DNA from: Aquitalea magnusonii
GTDB taxonomy: Bacteria > Pseudomonadota > Gammaproteobacteria > Burkholderiales > Chromobacteriaceae
Assembly (NCBI RefSeq): GCF_003202035.1
Contig: NZ_QJKC01000007.1
Coordinates: 1 to 64,000 of the forward strand
Length of the DNA stretch: 64,000 bases
Direction of reading: 5' to 3'
Shown: piece after piece, positions 44,558-55,827 of the stretch
Numbering within the stretch: position 1 is the stretch's first letter
How the letters are laid out: each line of letters begins with the position of its first letter
Made by a program: the position numbers and the translations under genes
Notes under the pieces: generated by a model
The model's input: the letters and a program-made list of their open reading frames with translations, nothing else
The model's database searches: none
What the model was told of the DNA's origin: nothing

Positions 44558-44571
44558 TTGATTTGCATCAA
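44558..44571 (-). promoter_or_regulatory. Perfect FNR/Anr-type binding site
   Basis: TTGAT-TTGC-ATCAA matches the FNR/Anr consensus TTGATNNNNATCAA at every fixed position, with symmetrical extension (TTTGAT...ATCAAA). It lies in the gap between the hybrid kinase stop (44605) and the KorA-like gene start (44424). On the minus strand a possible -10 TATGCT follows at 44527-44532. Confidence 0.65.
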
Positions 44572-44604
44572 ATGCCTCGGCGGCGGCACAAAGCGGCACC
44601 CGCG

Positions 44605-47600
44605 CTAGGCCGGGGGGCTGGCCGACGGCCCCAGATACTTGTCCAGCATGGCGGACAAGGCCACGATGGACAACGGCTTGGTGAGAAAATCATCCATGCC
44701 GGCGGCGCTGGTTTTTTCCTGCTCCTCCACCCCGGCATTGGCGGTGCAGGCGATGATGATGGTCGGCGGCCGCGCCGGGTGTTCTGCCTCGTAATTGCGG
44801 ATCAGCCGCGCCAGCTGGTAGCCATCGGTATTCGGCATCTGGCAATCGGTCAGCAGCAGGCTGAAATGGCCATCCTGCCACTTGGCATAGGCCTCGGCAC
44901 CATCCTCGGCCAGCTCCACCCGGTAGCCCAGTTTTTCCAGCTGCCTGGTCGCCAGTTTGCGATTGGTGGGATTATCCTCGGCAAACAGGATGGGCAGCAT
45001 GGTCTGATCCTGGTTGCCAGGCATGCCGGCCGGGTGGCCGGGCCGTACGGGTGGTGATTCTTCCAGCTCCTGCGCATCGGCCACGCTCACCACCAGCAAG
45101 AGTGCCGCGCAGCTGCCCTGACCGACCGTGCTGTCCAGACTCACTTCCCCGCCCATCAGCCTGGCCAGCCGGCGGCAGATGGTCAGCCCCAGCCCGGTAC
45201 CGCCAAAGCGGCGTGAGGTATCCGATTCGGCCTGGGTAAAGGGCTGGAACAGCTTGGCCAGCCCCTCGGCATTAATGCCGATACCGCTGTCCTCCACCTC
45301 GAAACGCAGGGTCTGCGAGCGGCCATCCTCTTCCAGCAGCAGCACCCGCAACACGATGCGGCCATGCGCGGTGAATTTCACCGCATTGCTGACAAAGTTC
45401 TGCAGGATCTGCCTTACCCGCAGGGGATCGACCACCACCACCGCGGCCACCCGCGGATCGATTTCCAGCACAAACTCCAGCCCCTTGCGCCCGACCGCCT
45501 GTGAGTAAAGGGTATGCACCTGCTCCAGCATCGGGCGTAGCGCCGTGGGCGCCATCACCACCTCGAGCTTGTCGGCCTCGATCTTGGAAAAATCCAGGAT
45601 GTCGTCGATCAGCCGCAGCAAGGTGCGGGCCGACTCCTGTATCGTATCCACCGAATCTTTCTGTTCCTCGTCCAGCGGGGTCATGGCCAGCAGTTCCAGC
45701 ATGCCCAGCACGCCATTCATCGGGGTGCGGATTTCATGGCTCATGGTGGCGAGAAAGGCGCTCTTGGCCTTGTTGGCCGAATTGGCCTGATCGCGTGCTT
45801 CCAGCAACTCGCGCTCGGCCTGCTTGCGCTCGGAAATATCGATGCAGGCCAGAATCGAGCCCTGTTCCGGCTGCGCGGCAAACAGGTTCATGCCCTCGAA
45901 CAGGACCCAGATCGGCGCCCCCTGCCCGGTCTTGCATTCGATCTCACAGGCTACCTTGGTCTGTTTCTGCACCATGTCATGCAACTGGCTGGTCAGCTCG
46001 AACCAGCCCTCGTCGGACAGCACCAGCTCCATCAGGTGCCGGCCCGGCAACTGCTCCCTGCCACTGAGGAACATCGCTTCGGCCATGCGGTTGGCGCGGA
46101 CAATCTGCATATTGGCATTCAGCCGCAGCAATCCGACCGGCGAGGCGGAATAGATCGCTTCTTCTTCCTGCAATACCGCACGCAGCTGCGCTTCCGAATG
46201 CAGGCGACGGTCTTCCTCGTCGTAGAAACCCAGAATGCTGGCGCAGGAGCTGACCAGCGGCCGGATATCCTTGTCCACCAGCAAGGGGTCGGCACCCCGC
46301 AGGCAGATGATGGCGTGCACCTGCTCGTCCTGCGTCACCGGCAGACTGACCCAGGCCGGCTCGTTGGCCAGGGCGGCCATCAGGTAGCTGACCGGATCCA
46401 GCTCCTGGCCGATGCTGGCAAGGCTGGGAAAATTGGCCGGCCATGTTCCCGCCTGCAAATTGATATTGAGCGAACCATCGCTGACATTGAACAGTTCCAG
46501 CAGAAAACCATCCGCCGCGGCGGCAAAGCGCTTGAATTCGTCCAGCAGCCGGTTCAGCACCTGTTGCCGCGGCCAGCGGCACAACATCAGGTTTTCCACA
46601 TGGGAGATGGCCGACAGCATGTCCAGGTTGCGCTCCAGCGAATGTTCGGCCAGCCGGCGCTGGTGCTCATCCCGGATGATCAGCAGGTAAACGGTATGGG
46701 CGGCGCTGTCCTGGTAGCGGGTCAGGGTCAGCCCGGCAAAAAAGCAGCGACCGCTGCGCTCCATGCCCAGGCCCTGCAAATTGATGCCCACCTCAGCGCC
46801 GGCAAGCAGCATGGCCTTGCCCAGGTCATCGCCCATGCGTAGCAACTGGTCGATCGGCAAACCGGACAAGCCGCCCATCGGGTAGCCAAACATGCGCTCG
46901 GCACCGGCGGCGGCGCTCTGGATGATGCCCTGCTCGTTGATGGTCATGATGGCGTCGCCGGCGGCATCCAGCATGCGCTGCTGATGATTGAGCGGCTGCA
47001 ACACCTTGCGCACCATGAAATACAGCAAGGCCACACCCAGCACCAGCAGGAAGCCACCCAACAGGCTGTCCCGCAGCAGCAGGCGGCGAGAATGCTGATG
47101 ATTCTGCCGGATCAGTTCGCCAGTCATGTCCGACAACAGCATGAAGGTATCGCGCGCCGTATCCTGGGTGCGCGTCAGCTGGCTTTGCAGCTGCGCCACA
47201 GCCAGCGGATTGTCGCCATGCTCGCGCAACACCTGGGTTTGTTGCTTGGTCTGGATATTCAGCTGCAGGGCCAGCGCGGAAAATTGCTGCATGCGCTGTG
47301 ACAGGCGCGGATCATTGGCATAGCGGGCATCGCTGCGCAGTTTTTCCAGCAATACGCCAGCCAGATCCAGCCGGGCGCGCAGATCGTCCTCCTCGGTTTC
47401 ACTGAGCATGGAATTCAGCTCGCCGCGCAACACCAGCCCCATCGCAGCCGCCCGCAGGCTGCGTGCCACCAGCCAGCCATCCTGCTTGATGGTATCCAGC
47501 AGATTGATGTCGGCACTGCCTTTGAGATCGATGCGGTTGCCGGTTTCCACCATCATGGCGCTCAGCGTGCCCTGCAGCGTGCGCATGGCCAGCTCCAGCC

Positions 47601-48063
47601 CGTAGCTCAGGGTTTCGTCACGGGCAAAAGACGGCCCCAGCCGGGTGTTGACCTCCTGGCGCAAGCGTTTGAAATTCTGCCATTGCCCGGCAAACTGCTC
47701 GCCATAGTGACGCTCATCCGGCAACTGGCGAAAGGACTGCAGGACCTGCTCGGCCCAGAAGTCCGCCCCCTGCTGCAAATGCAACAGGTTGGCACGCTCG
47801 GCAGCGCCCGGTGCCGTGCGGCGGTTGAGCAAAATACGGGCCTGAATGGATTCGCGCCGCGCCAGGTCGGCCACCATGAACAATTGCCGGCTGACATTGT
47901 TCAGCTGCATCACCTGCTCGGCCTGCTGATAGTTGGCCCAGGAGGCCACCAGCAATTCGGTAATCCAGGCCAGCTGGATTGCGCCGAGCAAGATGACGAT
48001 AAGCAAGACCGCCCGACTGATAGACAAGGTCTGCAATACCTTGCTGCTTATTTTTCTGTGCAT
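44605..48063 (-). CDS. Hybrid sensor histidine kinase / response regulator
   Basis: About 1152 residues. Order: N-terminal membrane segment, a long periplasmic helical region (about 35-330), a second membrane segment ([18 protein letters not shown]), PAS (about 365-470), a GAF-like region, a second PAS (about 630-750), HisKA with phospho-acceptor His776 ([11 protein letters not shown]), HATPase with [20 protein letters not shown], and a receiver domain with Asp1073 (TDCQMPN). There is no C-terminal Hpt, so phosphate must pass to a separate protein. The frame extends to 48120, but the ATG at 48063 precedes the membrane segment. The signal is unknown. Confidence 0.92.
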   Translation of the reverse strand: MHRKISSKVLQTLSISRAVLLIVILLGAIQLAWITELLVASWANYQQAEQVMQLNNVSRQLFMVADLARRESIQARILLNRRTAPGAAERANLLHLQQGADFWAEQVLQSFRQLPDERHYGEQFAGQWQNFKRLRQEVNTRLGPSFARDETLSYGLELAMRTLQGTLSAMMVETGNRIDLKGSADINLLDTIKQDGWLVARSLRAAAMGLVLRGELNSMLSETEEDDLRARLDLAGVLLEKLRSDARYANDPRLSQRMQQFSALALQLNIQTKQQTQVLREHGDNPLAVAQLQSQLTRTQDTARDTFMLLSDMTGELIRQNHQHSRRLLLRDSLLGGFLLVLGVALLYFMVRKVLQPLNHQQRMLDAAGDAIMTINEQGIIQSAAAGAERMFGYPMGGLSGLPIDQLLRMGDDLGKAMLLAGAEVGINLQGLGMERSGRCFFAGLTLTRYQDSAAHTVYLLIIRDEHQRRLAEHSLERNLDMLSAISHVENLMLCRWPRQQVLNRLLDEFKRFAAAADGFLLELFNVSDGSLNINLQAGTWPANFPSLASIGQELDPVSYLMAALANEPAWVSLPVTQDEQVHAIICLRGADPLLVDKDIRPLVSSCASILGFYDEEDRRLHSEAQLRAVLQEEEAIYSASPVGLLRLNANMQIVRANRMAEAMFLSGREQLPGRHLMELVLSDEGWFELTSQLHDMVQKQTKVACEIECKTGQGAPIWVLFEGMNLFAAQPEQGSILACIDISERKQAERELLEARDQANSANKAKSAFLATMSHEIRTPMNGVLGMLELLAMTPLDEEQKDSVDTIQESARTLLRLIDDILDFSKIEADKLEVVMAPTALRPMLEQVHTLYSQAVGRKGLEFVLEIDPRVAAVVVVDPLRVRQILQNFVSNAVKFTAHGRIVLRVLLLEEDGRSQTLRFEVEDSGIGINAEGLAKLFQPFTQAESDTSRRFGGTGLGLTICRRLARLMGGEVSLDSTVGQGSCAALLLVVSVADAQELEESPPVRPGHPAGMPGNQDQTMLPILFAEDNPTNRKLATRQLEKLGYRVELAEDGAEAYAKWQDGHFSLLLTDCQMPNTDGYQLARLIRNYEAEHPARPPTIIIACTANAGVEEQEKTSAAGMDDFLTKPLSIVALSAMLDKYLGPSASPPA

Positions 48064-48392
48064 AGTCCACCCTGTATTGTGCCAGTACCATGCAGCCATG
48101 CTGCCGCGGTGCCGGGCCATTGCTATGGTATAGCCGCCCGCAAGGACATTGACATCAATAATTCAGGTGATCATGCCAGAACAAGCATCGCCGGCCGTGG
48201 CCGTTGACCAAGGCCGCCATGGACGGAAGCCGCCACCGGGAAGCCACGGGATTGGGTACAAGGCAGGGCTGGGAACAGCCAGCAGCTGCCGGCACAGAGG
48301 CTGCGCTAAAACGCGCATGCTGGCATGGGCGCTTGCATCAGCCAGGGTCCATGCCGCCGCACTTGCTCATGCAGGATCAGCACAGCAGCACA
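48064..48392. other. 329-nt intergenic region without a recognisable element
   Basis: The stretch lies upstream of the hybrid kinase and downstream of the flavoprotein gene, both on the minus strand. No good promoter, terminator or coding frame is apparent; plus-strand open frames here are long only because they run antisense to the flavoprotein gene. Confidence 0.5.
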
Positions 48393-49643
48393 TCACACTG
48401 CCGCGGCAGCACGCAGCCAGTCCAGCATGCCCAGGCCGGCCGCACGGCCACTGGCGAGGCAGGCGGTCAGCAGATAGCCACCCGTCGGTGCTTCCCAGTC
48501 CAGCATTTCTCCGGCGCAGAACACACCGGGCAAGGCCTTGAGCATCAGCCGCTCATCCATGGCCTCGAAACGCACACCCCCGGCGGTGCTGATGGCCTCG
48601 TCGATGGGGCGCGTGGCATGGACCGTCAGCGGCAGGCGCTTGATGCCGGCAGCCAGTTGCTGCATGTCGTTGAAAGCCTCCTTGCTCAGGCACTCGCGCA
48701 GCAGGCCGGCGCGCACACCCTTGATATTGAGCCGGCTTTGCAGATGGCTGGACAGCGAGCGCGAGCCGCGCGGGTGAGTCACTTCCGCCAGCACCTGTTC
48801 GGCGCTTTTCTGTGACAGCAAATCCAGATAGCAGGTGGCCGAGCCCTGCGCCAGCAGGGTATCGCGCAGTGCGGCGGAAAAGGCATAGATCAGATTGCCT
48901 TCCACCCCATGGCGGGTGACCACACACTCGCCGGTCTTGCGCACGGTCTTGCCCGCCAGGTCGGTAAACTCCAGGGTGACCGATTTCAGCGGCTGGCCGG
49001 CAAACTTGTCGGCAAAATGCGGCGTCCAGTGGCAGTCAAAGCCGCAATTGGCCGGCAATAGCTCGCGCACCGCCACACCGCGCGCGGCCAGTAGCGGCAG
49101 CCAGCTGCCATCCGAACCCAGCTTTTTCCAGCTGCCACCGCCCAGGGCCAGCAGCACGGCAGCATGGCGGGCTTCCAGCTCGCCCTCCGGCGTGGCAAAG
49201 CGCAAGGCGCCTTGTTCGCCCCAACCCAGCCAGCGGTGGCGCACGCGGAACTGCACCCCGCCTTCGCGCAGGCGCGACAGCCAGGCACGCAATAGCGGAG
49301 CGGCCTTCATCTCGCGCGGGAATACCTTGCCCGAGCTGCCGACAAAGGTTTCCACCCCCAGCACATGCACCCACTCGCGCAGCCGGTCGGCATCAAAATC
49401 CTGCAACAAGTTGCCCAGCTCAGGTTCGCGCTCACGATAGCGGCTGAGAAAGTCCGCTTTGGGCTCGGAATGGGTGATGTTCATCCCCCCCACCCCGGCC
49501 AGCAGGAATTTGCGCCCCACCGACGGCATGGCGTCATACACCGTGACCGCCACGCCCGCGGCAGCCAGCACCTCGGCTGCCATCAGGCCGGACGGACCTC
49601 CACCAATGATGGCGACACTGGATGAGGACGGGGGCTGCTGCAT
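48393..49643 (-). CDS. HI0933/BaiN-family NAD(P)/FAD-dependent oxidoreductase
   Basis: 416 residues. The dinucleotide-binding motif VAIIGGGPSGLMAAEVLAAAG is at the N-terminus, followed by GRKFLLAGVGGMNITHSE, characteristic of the HI0933 family. The C-terminal motif ALPGVFCAGEMLDWEAPTGG (GYLL) closes the FAD site. The fold is clear, but the substrate of this family is mostly unknown. The start is set at 49643, with AGGAG 6 nt upstream, rather than the longer frame from 49682. Confidence 0.88.
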   Translation of the reverse strand: MQQPPSSSSVAIIGGGPSGLMAAEVLAAAGVAVTVYDAMPSVGRKFLLAGVGGMNITHSEPKADFLSRYREREPELGNLLQDFDADRLREWVHVLGVETFVGSSGKVFPREMKAAPLLRAWLSRLREGGVQFRVRHRWLGWGEQGALRFATPEGELEARHAAVLLALGGGSWKKLGSDGSWLPLLAARGVAVRELLPANCGFDCHWTPHFADKFAGQPLKSVTLEFTDLAGKTVRKTGECVVTRHGVEGNLIYAFSAALRDTLLAQGSATCYLDLLSQKSAEQVLAEVTHPRGSRSLSSHLQSRLNIKGVRAGLLRECLSKEAFNDMQQLAAGIKRLPLTVHATRPIDEAISTAGGVRFEAMDERLMLKALPGVFCAGEMLDWEAPTGGYLLTACLASGRAAGLGMLDWLRAAAAV

Positions 49644-50016
49644 AGGGACTCCTGACTGGTGGCCGACAGCCGCTGAGCTCACCGTGCCGGTGCCGCATCA
49701 GCGTGCTGCCTGTTGATTGAGGCGGGATTGTTGCAGAAAACACGCGTTCTCCCAAGCCGCATCCTTCCCACACTGCCATCGGGGAAAGAAATTTGATTTA
49801 AACCAAGCACAGGTAATATGACGTACGTTACGCTGGCCGCTGTTACAGGCCATGACGGCTCAATAAGAGTCGCACACCAAAAACCTGCTGCGTGTTGCGC
49901 CCCCTGGCAGTCCTGCTGCCGGGGCCAGCGCCGCTTGCCACAGGAATGCCCGGCTATTTTGTTAACCGGGAAAAAAAACATAAGCAACAACAAAGGAGGC
50001 GGGGCTCCCGTTTGCA
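49644..50016. other. 373-nt divergent intergenic region with an FNR-like box
   Basis: Upstream of the haem chemoreceptor and of the flavoprotein gene. It contains an FNR/Anr-like site (49793-49806), a TAATAT hexamer at 49814-49819 and the palindrome ACGTACGT at 49821-49828. No coding frame is supported. Confidence 0.5.
49793..49806 (+). promoter_or_regulatory. FNR/Anr-like binding site (one mismatch)
   Basis: TTGAT-TTAA-ACCAA differs from TTGATNNNNATCAA at one position. It lies 210 nt upstream of the haem-c chemoreceptor gene and 150 nt from the divergent flavoprotein gene. Confidence 0.4.
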
Positions 50017-51645
50017 ATGAAAAAATTTTCCGAATGGCCAATCTGGCTAAGACTCACCAGCGCCATCTGGTGCTGCCTGGTACTGGCATGGAGCGGGCTG
50101 ATTGCCTGGGAAACCACGGTCAGCCGCGACATCGCGGTGTCCCAGGCCAAGGACCTGGCCAGCAGCATGAATGAAATGACCCTGGCCGGCCTCACCGGCA
50201 TGATGATGACCGGCACGGTAGGCCAGCGCGATGTGTTTCTCGATCAGATCAAGGAATTGTCTGCGGTGCGCGAGTTGCGGGTAATCCGTGGCGATGCGGT
50301 CAGCAAGCAGTTTGGCCCCGGCAATGCCGGTGACAAGGCGCACGCCGCCGATGAGGCCGAGAAAGGAGCGCTGGCCAGCGGTCAGCCCTATATCGCCATC
50401 GAATCCACCCCGCAGCTGGGCGAACACCTGCATGTGGTGTACCCGGCGCGCGCCGCCAGCAACTATCTGGGCAAGAATTGCATGACCTGTCACCAGGTCA
50501 GTGCCGGCACGCCGCTGGGTGCGGTCAGCATGCGTATTTCGCTGGAAAAACCCTATGCCTCGGTCACCCAGTTCCGCAACCAGAGCATCCTGTTCGCCAT
50601 TGTCGCCTCGCTGCCGCTGATGGCCGTGGTGTTCTTCTTCATCCGCAGCTTTGTCACCCGTCCGCTACAGGCCATGGCCGGCGGACTGGCCGAACTGGCC
50701 AAGGGCGAAGGCGACCTGACCCGGCGGCTGGAGGTGCGCCACCAGGATGAAATCGGCCAGACTGCCAGCCTGTTCAACCAGATGCTGGGCTCGATTGCCG
50801 AGCTGGTCAGACAGGTAGGCAGTGCCGCCCGCACGGTAGCCTCTTCCGCCGGCCAGCTCAGCGATGGCGCGGAAAAGCTGGCAGACAGCTCGCGCACCCA
50901 GAACGCCCAGTCGCAGGATGCGGCGCAAGCCGTCGAGCAGCTGGCACAGCATATTGGCGAAATCGCCCGCCATGCCGAACAGGTGCTGGAACAGTCGGAC
51001 GAAAGCCTGCAGCGCTCGCAACAGGGCCGCCGCAACCTTACCCAGTTGCAACAGGAAGTCAACCAGGTGCAGCAGGCGGTGGAGATGATGGCCGAAGCCG
51101 AAACCGAGCTGGTGAAGTCCACCAGCTCCATCACCAGCATGACGCAACAGGTGCGCGACATCGCCGAACAGACCAATCTGCTGGCGCTGAACGCCGCCAT
51201 CGAAGCCGCCCGTGCCGGCGAAGCCGGACGCGGCTTTGCCGTGGTGGCGGATGAAGTACGCAAGCTGGCGGAAAAATCCGCCCTGTCGGCCCGCGAAATC
51301 GATACCGTGACCGGGGCGCTCAACCACAAGACCGAAGCGGTACGCCAGGCGGTGGCCGCCAGCCTCAGCTCGCTGGAAGCCAGCCATCTGTCGGCAGGGC
51401 AAGTGGCCAGTGTGCTGGAGTCGGCCAGCGATTCCGCCACCGCCGTGCGCAATGGCCTGCGCCAGATCGTGCAGGTGACCGAGCAACAACGCGAAACCAG
51501 CGAACGCGTCACCCGCAATATCGACAGCATTGCCGAGCTGGCCAATACCAATGACACGGCCATCCAGCACACCGTGCGCTCTGCCGAGGAGCTGGAACAG
51601 CTGGCAGGCGGGCTGAACGATTCGGTAGCCCGTTTCAAGGTGTAG
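50017..51645 (+). CDS. Methyl-accepting chemotaxis protein with periplasmic c-type haem motif
   Basis: 542 residues. Membrane segment at about 8-30, periplasmic sensor at about 35-185, second membrane segment [23 protein letters not shown] ([20 protein letters not shown]), then the signalling hairpin with [20 protein letters not shown]. The sensor contains C155-M-T-C158-H159, a covalent haem-c attachment motif, as in the Geobacter-type haem chemoreceptors, so it probably senses redox state or a gas. There is no CheR pentapeptide at the end. A strong AAAGGAGG lies 17 nt from the ATG, a longer spacing than usual. The gene ends in its own terminator. Confidence 0.93.
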   Translation: MKKFSEWPIWLRLTSAIWCCLVLAWSGLIAWETTVSRDIAVSQAKDLASSMNEMTLAGLTGMMMTGTVGQRDVFLDQIKELSAVRELRVIRGDAVSKQFGPGNAGDKAHAADEAEKGALASGQPYIAIESTPQLGEHLHVVYPARAASNYLGKNCMTCHQVSAGTPLGAVSMRISLEKPYASVTQFRNQSILFAIVASLPLMAVVFFFIRSFVTRPLQAMAGGLAELAKGEGDLTRRLEVRHQDEIGQTASLFNQMLGSIAELVRQVGSAARTVASSAGQLSDGAEKLADSSRTQNAQSQDAAQAVEQLAQHIGEIARHAEQVLEQSDESLQRSQQGRRNLTQLQQEVNQVQQAVEMMAEAETELVKSTSSITSMTQQVRDIAEQTNLLALNAAIEAARAGEAGRGFAVVADEVRKLAEKSALSAREIDTVTGALNHKTEAVRQAVAASLSSLEASHLSAGQVASVLESASDSATAVRNGLRQIVQVTEQQRETSERVTRNIDSIAELANTNDTAIQHTVRSAEELEQLAGGLNDSVARFKV

Positions 51646-51665
51646 CAGACCTGCATGACCAACCA

Positions 51666-51697
51666 CGCCAGTGCGCCCCGGCCCACTGGCGTTTTTT
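51666..51697 (+). terminator. Rho-independent terminator of the haem chemoreceptor gene
   Basis: CGCCAGTG (51666-51673) / CACTGGCG (51684-51691) followed directly by six T's, 20 nt after the stop codon. Confidence 0.9.
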
Positions 51698-51801
51698 CTG
51701 CCAGGCAGCCAGCCAGCGCCACATCCGCAACAGCCGGTTTGGCCAATACGCCGCCAGCTGTTACACTGCCAGCCCGTTTCTGTCGTGATATCGCCAAGTC
51801 C

Positions 51802-53187
51802 GTGAAAAAAATCGCCTTTTCCAGCCTCACCGCCCTGCCTGAAGCCCTGCGCTCCAACCTGGACAGCCTGGGTTACCACAGCATGACCCCCATCCAGGCC
51901 GAAAGCCTGCCGGTGATTCTGGAAGGCCGCGACCTGATCGCCCAGGCCAAGACCGGCAGCGGCAAGACCGCCGCCTTTGGTCTAGGCATGCTGGCCGGCA
52001 TCAATCCGCGCTGGTTTGCCGTGCAGGGTCTGGTACTGTGCCCCACGCGCGAACTGGCCGACCAGGTGGCACAGGAAATCCGCCGTCTGGCACGCAGCAT
52101 CGACAATATCAAGGTGGTCACCCTCACCGGTGGCTCGCCCATGGGCCCGCAGCGCGGCTCGCTGGAACACGGTGCGCACATCGTGGTGGGCACCCCCGGC
52201 CGCTTGCAGGATCACCTGTTCCGCCAGTCGCTGGACCTGTCCAATGTGAAAATGCTGGTGCTGGACGAGGCCGACCGCATGATAGACATGGGCTTTATCG
52301 AGGAAATCGTCGGCATCGTGCGCGCCTGCCCGCGTCAGCGTCAGACCCTGCTGTTCTCCGCCACCTACCCGGACACCATCCGCAAGGCCAGCGCGCAGTT
52401 CCTGCGCCAGCCGGTGGAAGTCAAGGTGCAGGCCCTGCACAGTGGCGACCATATCGAACAATGGTTCTACAAGGTGAAGCCGGAAACCCGGCTGGAAACC
52501 GTCACCCGCATCCTGCAGCATGTGCGCCCGGCTTCGGCGCTGGCCTTCTGCAATACCAAGGAACGCTGCAAGGAGCTGGTAAAGGATTTGCAAGCGCGTG
52601 GCTTCTCCGCGCTGGCGCTGTATGGCGACCTGGAACAGCGCGACCGCGACCAGATCCTGCTGCGCTTTGCCAACAAGAGCACCACCGTGCTGGTGGCCAC
52701 CGACGTGGCGGCACGCGGGCTGGACATCAAGGAACTGGACCTGGTGATCAATGTGGACGTGAGCCACGACCCGGAAATCCACATCCACCGCATTGGCCGT
52801 ACCGGCCGCGGCGAGCTGCACGGCCTGGCCATGACCCTGGCCTGCGAAAACGACGCACGCCGTCTGGTGCAGATCGAGGATTACCAGAAAGCCCCGCTCA
52901 CCTGGGCCGAAGTCAGCGAGCTGACCCCGGCACCGGGCGGCCAGCTGATTCCGGCTATGGTGACGCTGGAAATTGCCGGCGGCAAACGTGACAAGCTGCG
53001 TCCGGGTGACATTCTGGGCGCGCTGACGGGTGACGGCGGCATTGCCGGCAGCCATGTCGGCAAGATCAACGTACTGGAGGGCGCCAGCTTTGTCGCCCTG
53101 CAGCGCGACATCGCCGAACAAGCCTTCGAGCGCCTGTCGGTCAGCAAGATCAAGGGCCGTCTGTTCAAGATGCGCTTTGTCGAATAA
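51802..53187 (+). CDS. dbpA: ATP-dependent RNA helicase DbpA
   Basis: 461 residues, the usual DbpA length. DEAD-box motifs are AKTGSGKTAAF, PTRELADQV, VLDEADRMIDMG, SAT and HRIGRTGR. The C-terminal RNA-binding domain (PAMVTLEIAGGKRDKLRPGD, then ...GKINV) is the DbpA type that targets 23S rRNA hairpin 92 for 50S assembly. The frame is open from 51655, but that part overlaps the terminator; the GTG at 51802 before KKIAFSSLTALP matches family starts. The ribosome binding site is weak. Confidence 0.94.
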   Translation: MKKIAFSSLTALPEALRSNLDSLGYHSMTPIQAESLPVILEGRDLIAQAKTGSGKTAAFGLGMLAGINPRWFAVQGLVLCPTRELADQVAQEIRRLARSIDNIKVVTLTGGSPMGPQRGSLEHGAHIVVGTPGRLQDHLFRQSLDLSNVKMLVLDEADRMIDMGFIEEIVGIVRACPRQRQTLLFSATYPDTIRKASAQFLRQPVEVKVQALHSGDHIEQWFYKVKPETRLETVTRILQHVRPASALAFCNTKERCKELVKDLQARGFSALALYGDLEQRDRDQILLRFANKSTTVLVATDVAARGLDIKELDLVINVDVSHDPEIHIHRIGRTGRGELHGLAMTLACENDARRLVQIEDYQKAPLTWAEVSELTPAPGGQLIPAMVTLEIAGGKRDKLRPGDILGALTGDGGIAGSHVGKINVLEGASFVALQRDIAEQAFERLSVSKIKGRLFKMRFVE

Positions 53188-53207
53188 GCCTTGCGCGCCG
53201 CAACAAG

Positions 53208-53235
53208 CCAAAGCCACCCCGCGGGGTGGCTTTTG
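53208..53235. terminator. Terminator between dbpA and tauD
   Basis: The perfect inverted repeat AGCCACCCC (53212-53220) / GGGGTGGCT (53223-53231) has A's before and T's after it, between convergent genes. It can serve both strands. Confidence 0.85.
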
Positions 53236-53261
53236 TCATTTCAGCCGCGCAACACACTGAC

Positions 53262-54095
53262 TCAGAACGGTTTGTCACCCAGGATGGTAGCCCGGTGCAT
53301 GATGCGGCGGTTGGGGCGGTAATCGTCCACCGCATAATGACTGGTAGAGCGGTTATCCCAGAAGGCCACATCGCCAGCCTGCCAGCGCCAGCGGATGGTG
53401 AACTCCGGTCTTGCCTGATGGGCCAGCAGGAAGGCCAGCAAGGCGGCGCCCTCTTCTTCCGGCAGCTCGTTGATTTCGGTAGTGAAACCGCCATTGACGA
53501 ACAGGCCCTTGCGTCCGCTCACCGGATGGGTACGCACCACCGGATGGCTTAGCGGCGGATTGTCACGCCGCGTCTGTTCCCATTTTTCCCGGTCAGCCGG
53601 GGTCAGGCCAAAGCGCTTGAGCGGGAAGGTCTTGGTGAAGTCATGGGTGGCGGTCAGCCCTTCCAGCAAGGTTTTCAGCCGGTCGGACAGCGCATCCCAG
53701 GCAGCAAAGCTGCTGGCCCACAGCGTGTCTCCGCCATACTCCGGCAGCAAGCGTGCCGCCAGTACCGCAGCGGCTGGCGGGGTTTCGATGAAGGTGACAT
53801 CGGTGTGCCAGATGGCATTGTCCTTCAGGTCGAAAGCGTCGGTATCCAGAATCATCACCTGCGGCGCATCCGGGTGCTGCGGGTAGATGGGGTGAGTGTG
53901 CAGATCGCCAAAGCGGGCGGCAAAATCGCGTTGCTGGCGCGGGCTGATGTCCTGATTTCGGAAGAACAGCACCTGGTGTTGCAGCAGGGCCTGCTGTATC
54001 TCCTGCTGCAGGCTGTCGGTCAGCGGCTGCGCCAGGTCCACACCTTCGACAATCGCTCCCAGCGCCGGGGACAAACGGGTAAGCGTCAGACTCAT
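53262..54095 (-). CDS. tauD: Taurine dioxygenase
   Basis: 277 residues of the Fe(II)/2-oxoglutarate-dependent TauD family. The iron facial triad is seen as WHTDVTF (His and Asp) and the later HRATILG (His), with the 2-oxoglutarate-binding Arg near it. It hydroxylates taurine, which breaks down to aminoacetaldehyde and sulfite. It lies 60 nt after tauC and is the last gene of tauABCD. Confidence 0.95.
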   Translation of the reverse strand: MSLTLTRLSPALGAIVEGVDLAQPLTDSLQQEIQQALLQHQVLFFRNQDISPRQQRDFAARFGDLHTHPIYPQHPDAPQVMILDTDAFDLKDNAIWHTDVTFIETPPAAAVLAARLLPEYGGDTLWASSFAAWDALSDRLKTLLEGLTATHDFTKTFPLKRFGLTPADREKWEQTRRDNPPLSHPVVRTHPVSGRKGLFVNGGFTTEINELPEEEGAALLAFLLAHQARPEFTIRWRWQAGDVAFWDNRSTSHYAVDDYRPNRRIMHRATILGDKPF

Positions 54096-54155
54096 CTTGA
54101 TATTCCTTGCAGTATTCGGTTCTGGCCGCCGCCGCAGGCAGTGGCCATGAAATCT

Positions 54156-55037
54156 TTAGTCCAGCTGGCCATGCCAGGGGGCGAGGCGTCGCTGCAACAG
54201 GCGCAAGCCCAGTTCCAGCGCAAAGGCAATCACCGCGATGACGGCAATGCCCAGAATCACCACATCAGTCACCAGGAACTGCGCCGCCGACTGCACCATA
54301 AAACCCAGACCACGGGTGGCTGCCACCAGCTCGGCCGCCACCAGGGTGGACCAGCCGGTCCCCAGGCCAATGCGGATGCCGGTGAGGATTTCCGGCAAGG
54401 CTTCCGGCAGGATGACAAACCACAGCAACTGGCTGCGGCTGGCCCCCAGTGTCTGGGCGGCACGCAGGCGGTTACGGCTGACCTGTGCCACACCGTGACT
54501 GGTGGCAATGATGACCGGGGCCAGTACCGCCAGGAAAATCAGCAGCACCTTGGACAACTCGCCAATGCCGAACCAGATGACAATCAAGGGCAGATAAGCC
54601 AGTGGCGGCACCGGGCGATAGGCCTCGATCAGCGGGTCCAGCAGGCCACGCGCCACCGGGCTGACACCCATCAGCACGCCCAGCGGGATGCCCAGCAACA
54701 CCGCCGCCAGCAAGGCCAGCACGATGCGTTGCAGGCTGGCCGCCAGGTGCTGCCACAAGGTGGCGTCCATAAAGCCCTGGGTGCTGACGGTAACCAGTTT
54801 GGCCAGCACCGCTTCGGGTGCCGGCAGAAACAGCGGCGGCACAATGCCGCTGTGCGACAGCCCCCACCAGCCGCCCAGCACCGCCAGCAGGCTGATCAGG
54901 CTGAGCCAGCCACGGCGGTATGGCTGCCACCAGTTGTTGCGCGGCGCGCGGCTGCTGGCCGGCAGTTCATCCGGCACCGGTTTGCTGATGGCGACATCAG
55001 CCAGTTTTTGCTCCAGTGTGTGTTCCAGTGCATTCAT
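54156..55037 (-). CDS. tauC: Taurine ABC transporter permease
   Basis: 293 residues with about six membrane segments. The ABC permease EAA loop reads [23 protein letters not shown], matching the SsuC/TauC family. It forms the inner-membrane channel for taurine uptake with TauA and TauB. It overlaps tauB by 4 nt. Confidence 0.93.
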   Translation of the reverse strand: MNALEHTLEQKLADVAISKPVPDELPASSRAPRNNWWQPYRRGWLSLISLLAVLGGWWGLSHSGIVPPLFLPAPEAVLAKLVTVSTQGFMDATLWQHLAASLQRIVLALLAAVLLGIPLGVLMGVSPVARGLLDPLIEAYRPVPPLAYLPLIVIWFGIGELSKVLLIFLAVLAPVIIATSHGVAQVSRNRLRAAQTLGASRSQLLWFVILPEALPEILTGIRIGLGTGWSTLVAAELVAATRGLGFMVQSAAQFLVTDVVILGIAVIAVIAFALELGLRLLQRRLAPWHGQLD

Positions 55038-55825
55038 GCGGCAATCTCCTCGGCCTGACGGCGATGGTCGAACAAGGTGGCCAGCAATTGCTCGCGCAGC
55101 GCGATAAAGGCCGGATCGGACTTGATGGCCCGCGCCGATTCACCGGCGCGATAGCGCTGGCTGAAGCCCGGACGCAGGGTCTGGACAATGCGGCCCGGTC
55201 CTGGCGACATCAGCACCAGTTCGGTGGCGAGAAACAGCGCCTCTTCGATATCGTGGGTAATCAGGAAAATGCGTCGCCGTGCCTGCTGCCACACCTTGAG
55301 CAGCAGTTCCTGCATTTGCTCACGGGTAAAGGCATCCAGTGCGCCGAAAGGCTCATCCATCAGCAATACTTGCGAATGGCTGGCCAGTGCGCGGGCAATC
55401 CCCACGCGCTGACGCTGGCCGCCGGACAGCTGCCAGCTGTAGCGGCTACCGGCCTCCGGCAGGTCGACCAGGCGCAGTACCTCGTCGGCCCGTGCCAGCC
55501 GTTCGGCCTTGGCCACGCCTTGCAGGCGCAAGCCAAAAGCCACGTTGTCGCGCACATTCAACCAAGGCAATAGCGCGTCGTGCTGAAACACCACGGCGCG
55601 GTCGGCCCCCGGCCCGGTTACCCGGGCTTCACCAAAGCGCACCTCGCCGCCATCCGGCTGGACAAAACCGGCAAACAGGTTCAGCAAGGTGGTCTTGCCG
55701 CAGCCGGACGGCCCCAGTGCCACGGTCAGGTCATCCGGGCCGATGTCCAGCGACACCTCGGACAAGGCTGGGCGGTCCTGACCGGGATAGCGCACGCTCA
55801 CCTTGTGGGCGGAGAGGATGGCCAT
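55034..55825 (-). CDS. tauB: Taurine ABC transporter ATP-binding protein
   Basis: 263 residues. Walker [18 protein letters not shown], signature [15 protein letters not shown] and Walker [14 protein letters not shown] are intact. It is the cytosolic ATPase of the taurine importer. It starts 2 nt before the end of the intergenic junction with tauA and overlaps tauC, so translation is coupled. Confidence 0.94.
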   Translation of the reverse strand: MAILSAHKVSVRYPGQDRPALSEVSLDIGPDDLTVALGPSGCGKTTLLNLFAGFVQPDGGEVRFGEARVTGPGADRAVVFQHDALLPWLNVRDNVAFGLRLQGVAKAERLARADEVLRLVDLPEAGSRYSWQLSGGQRQRVGIARALASHSQVLLMDEPFGALDAFTREQMQELLLKVWQQARRRIFLITHDIEEALFLATELVLMSPGPGRIVQTLRPGFSQRYRAGESARAIKSDPAFIALREQLLATLFDHRRQAEEIAA

Positions 55826-55827
55826 GA

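Noticed and set aside
48204-48815. 203-residue plus-strand open frame
   Set aside because: Mostly antisense to the HI0933-family gene with no ribosome binding site or domain.
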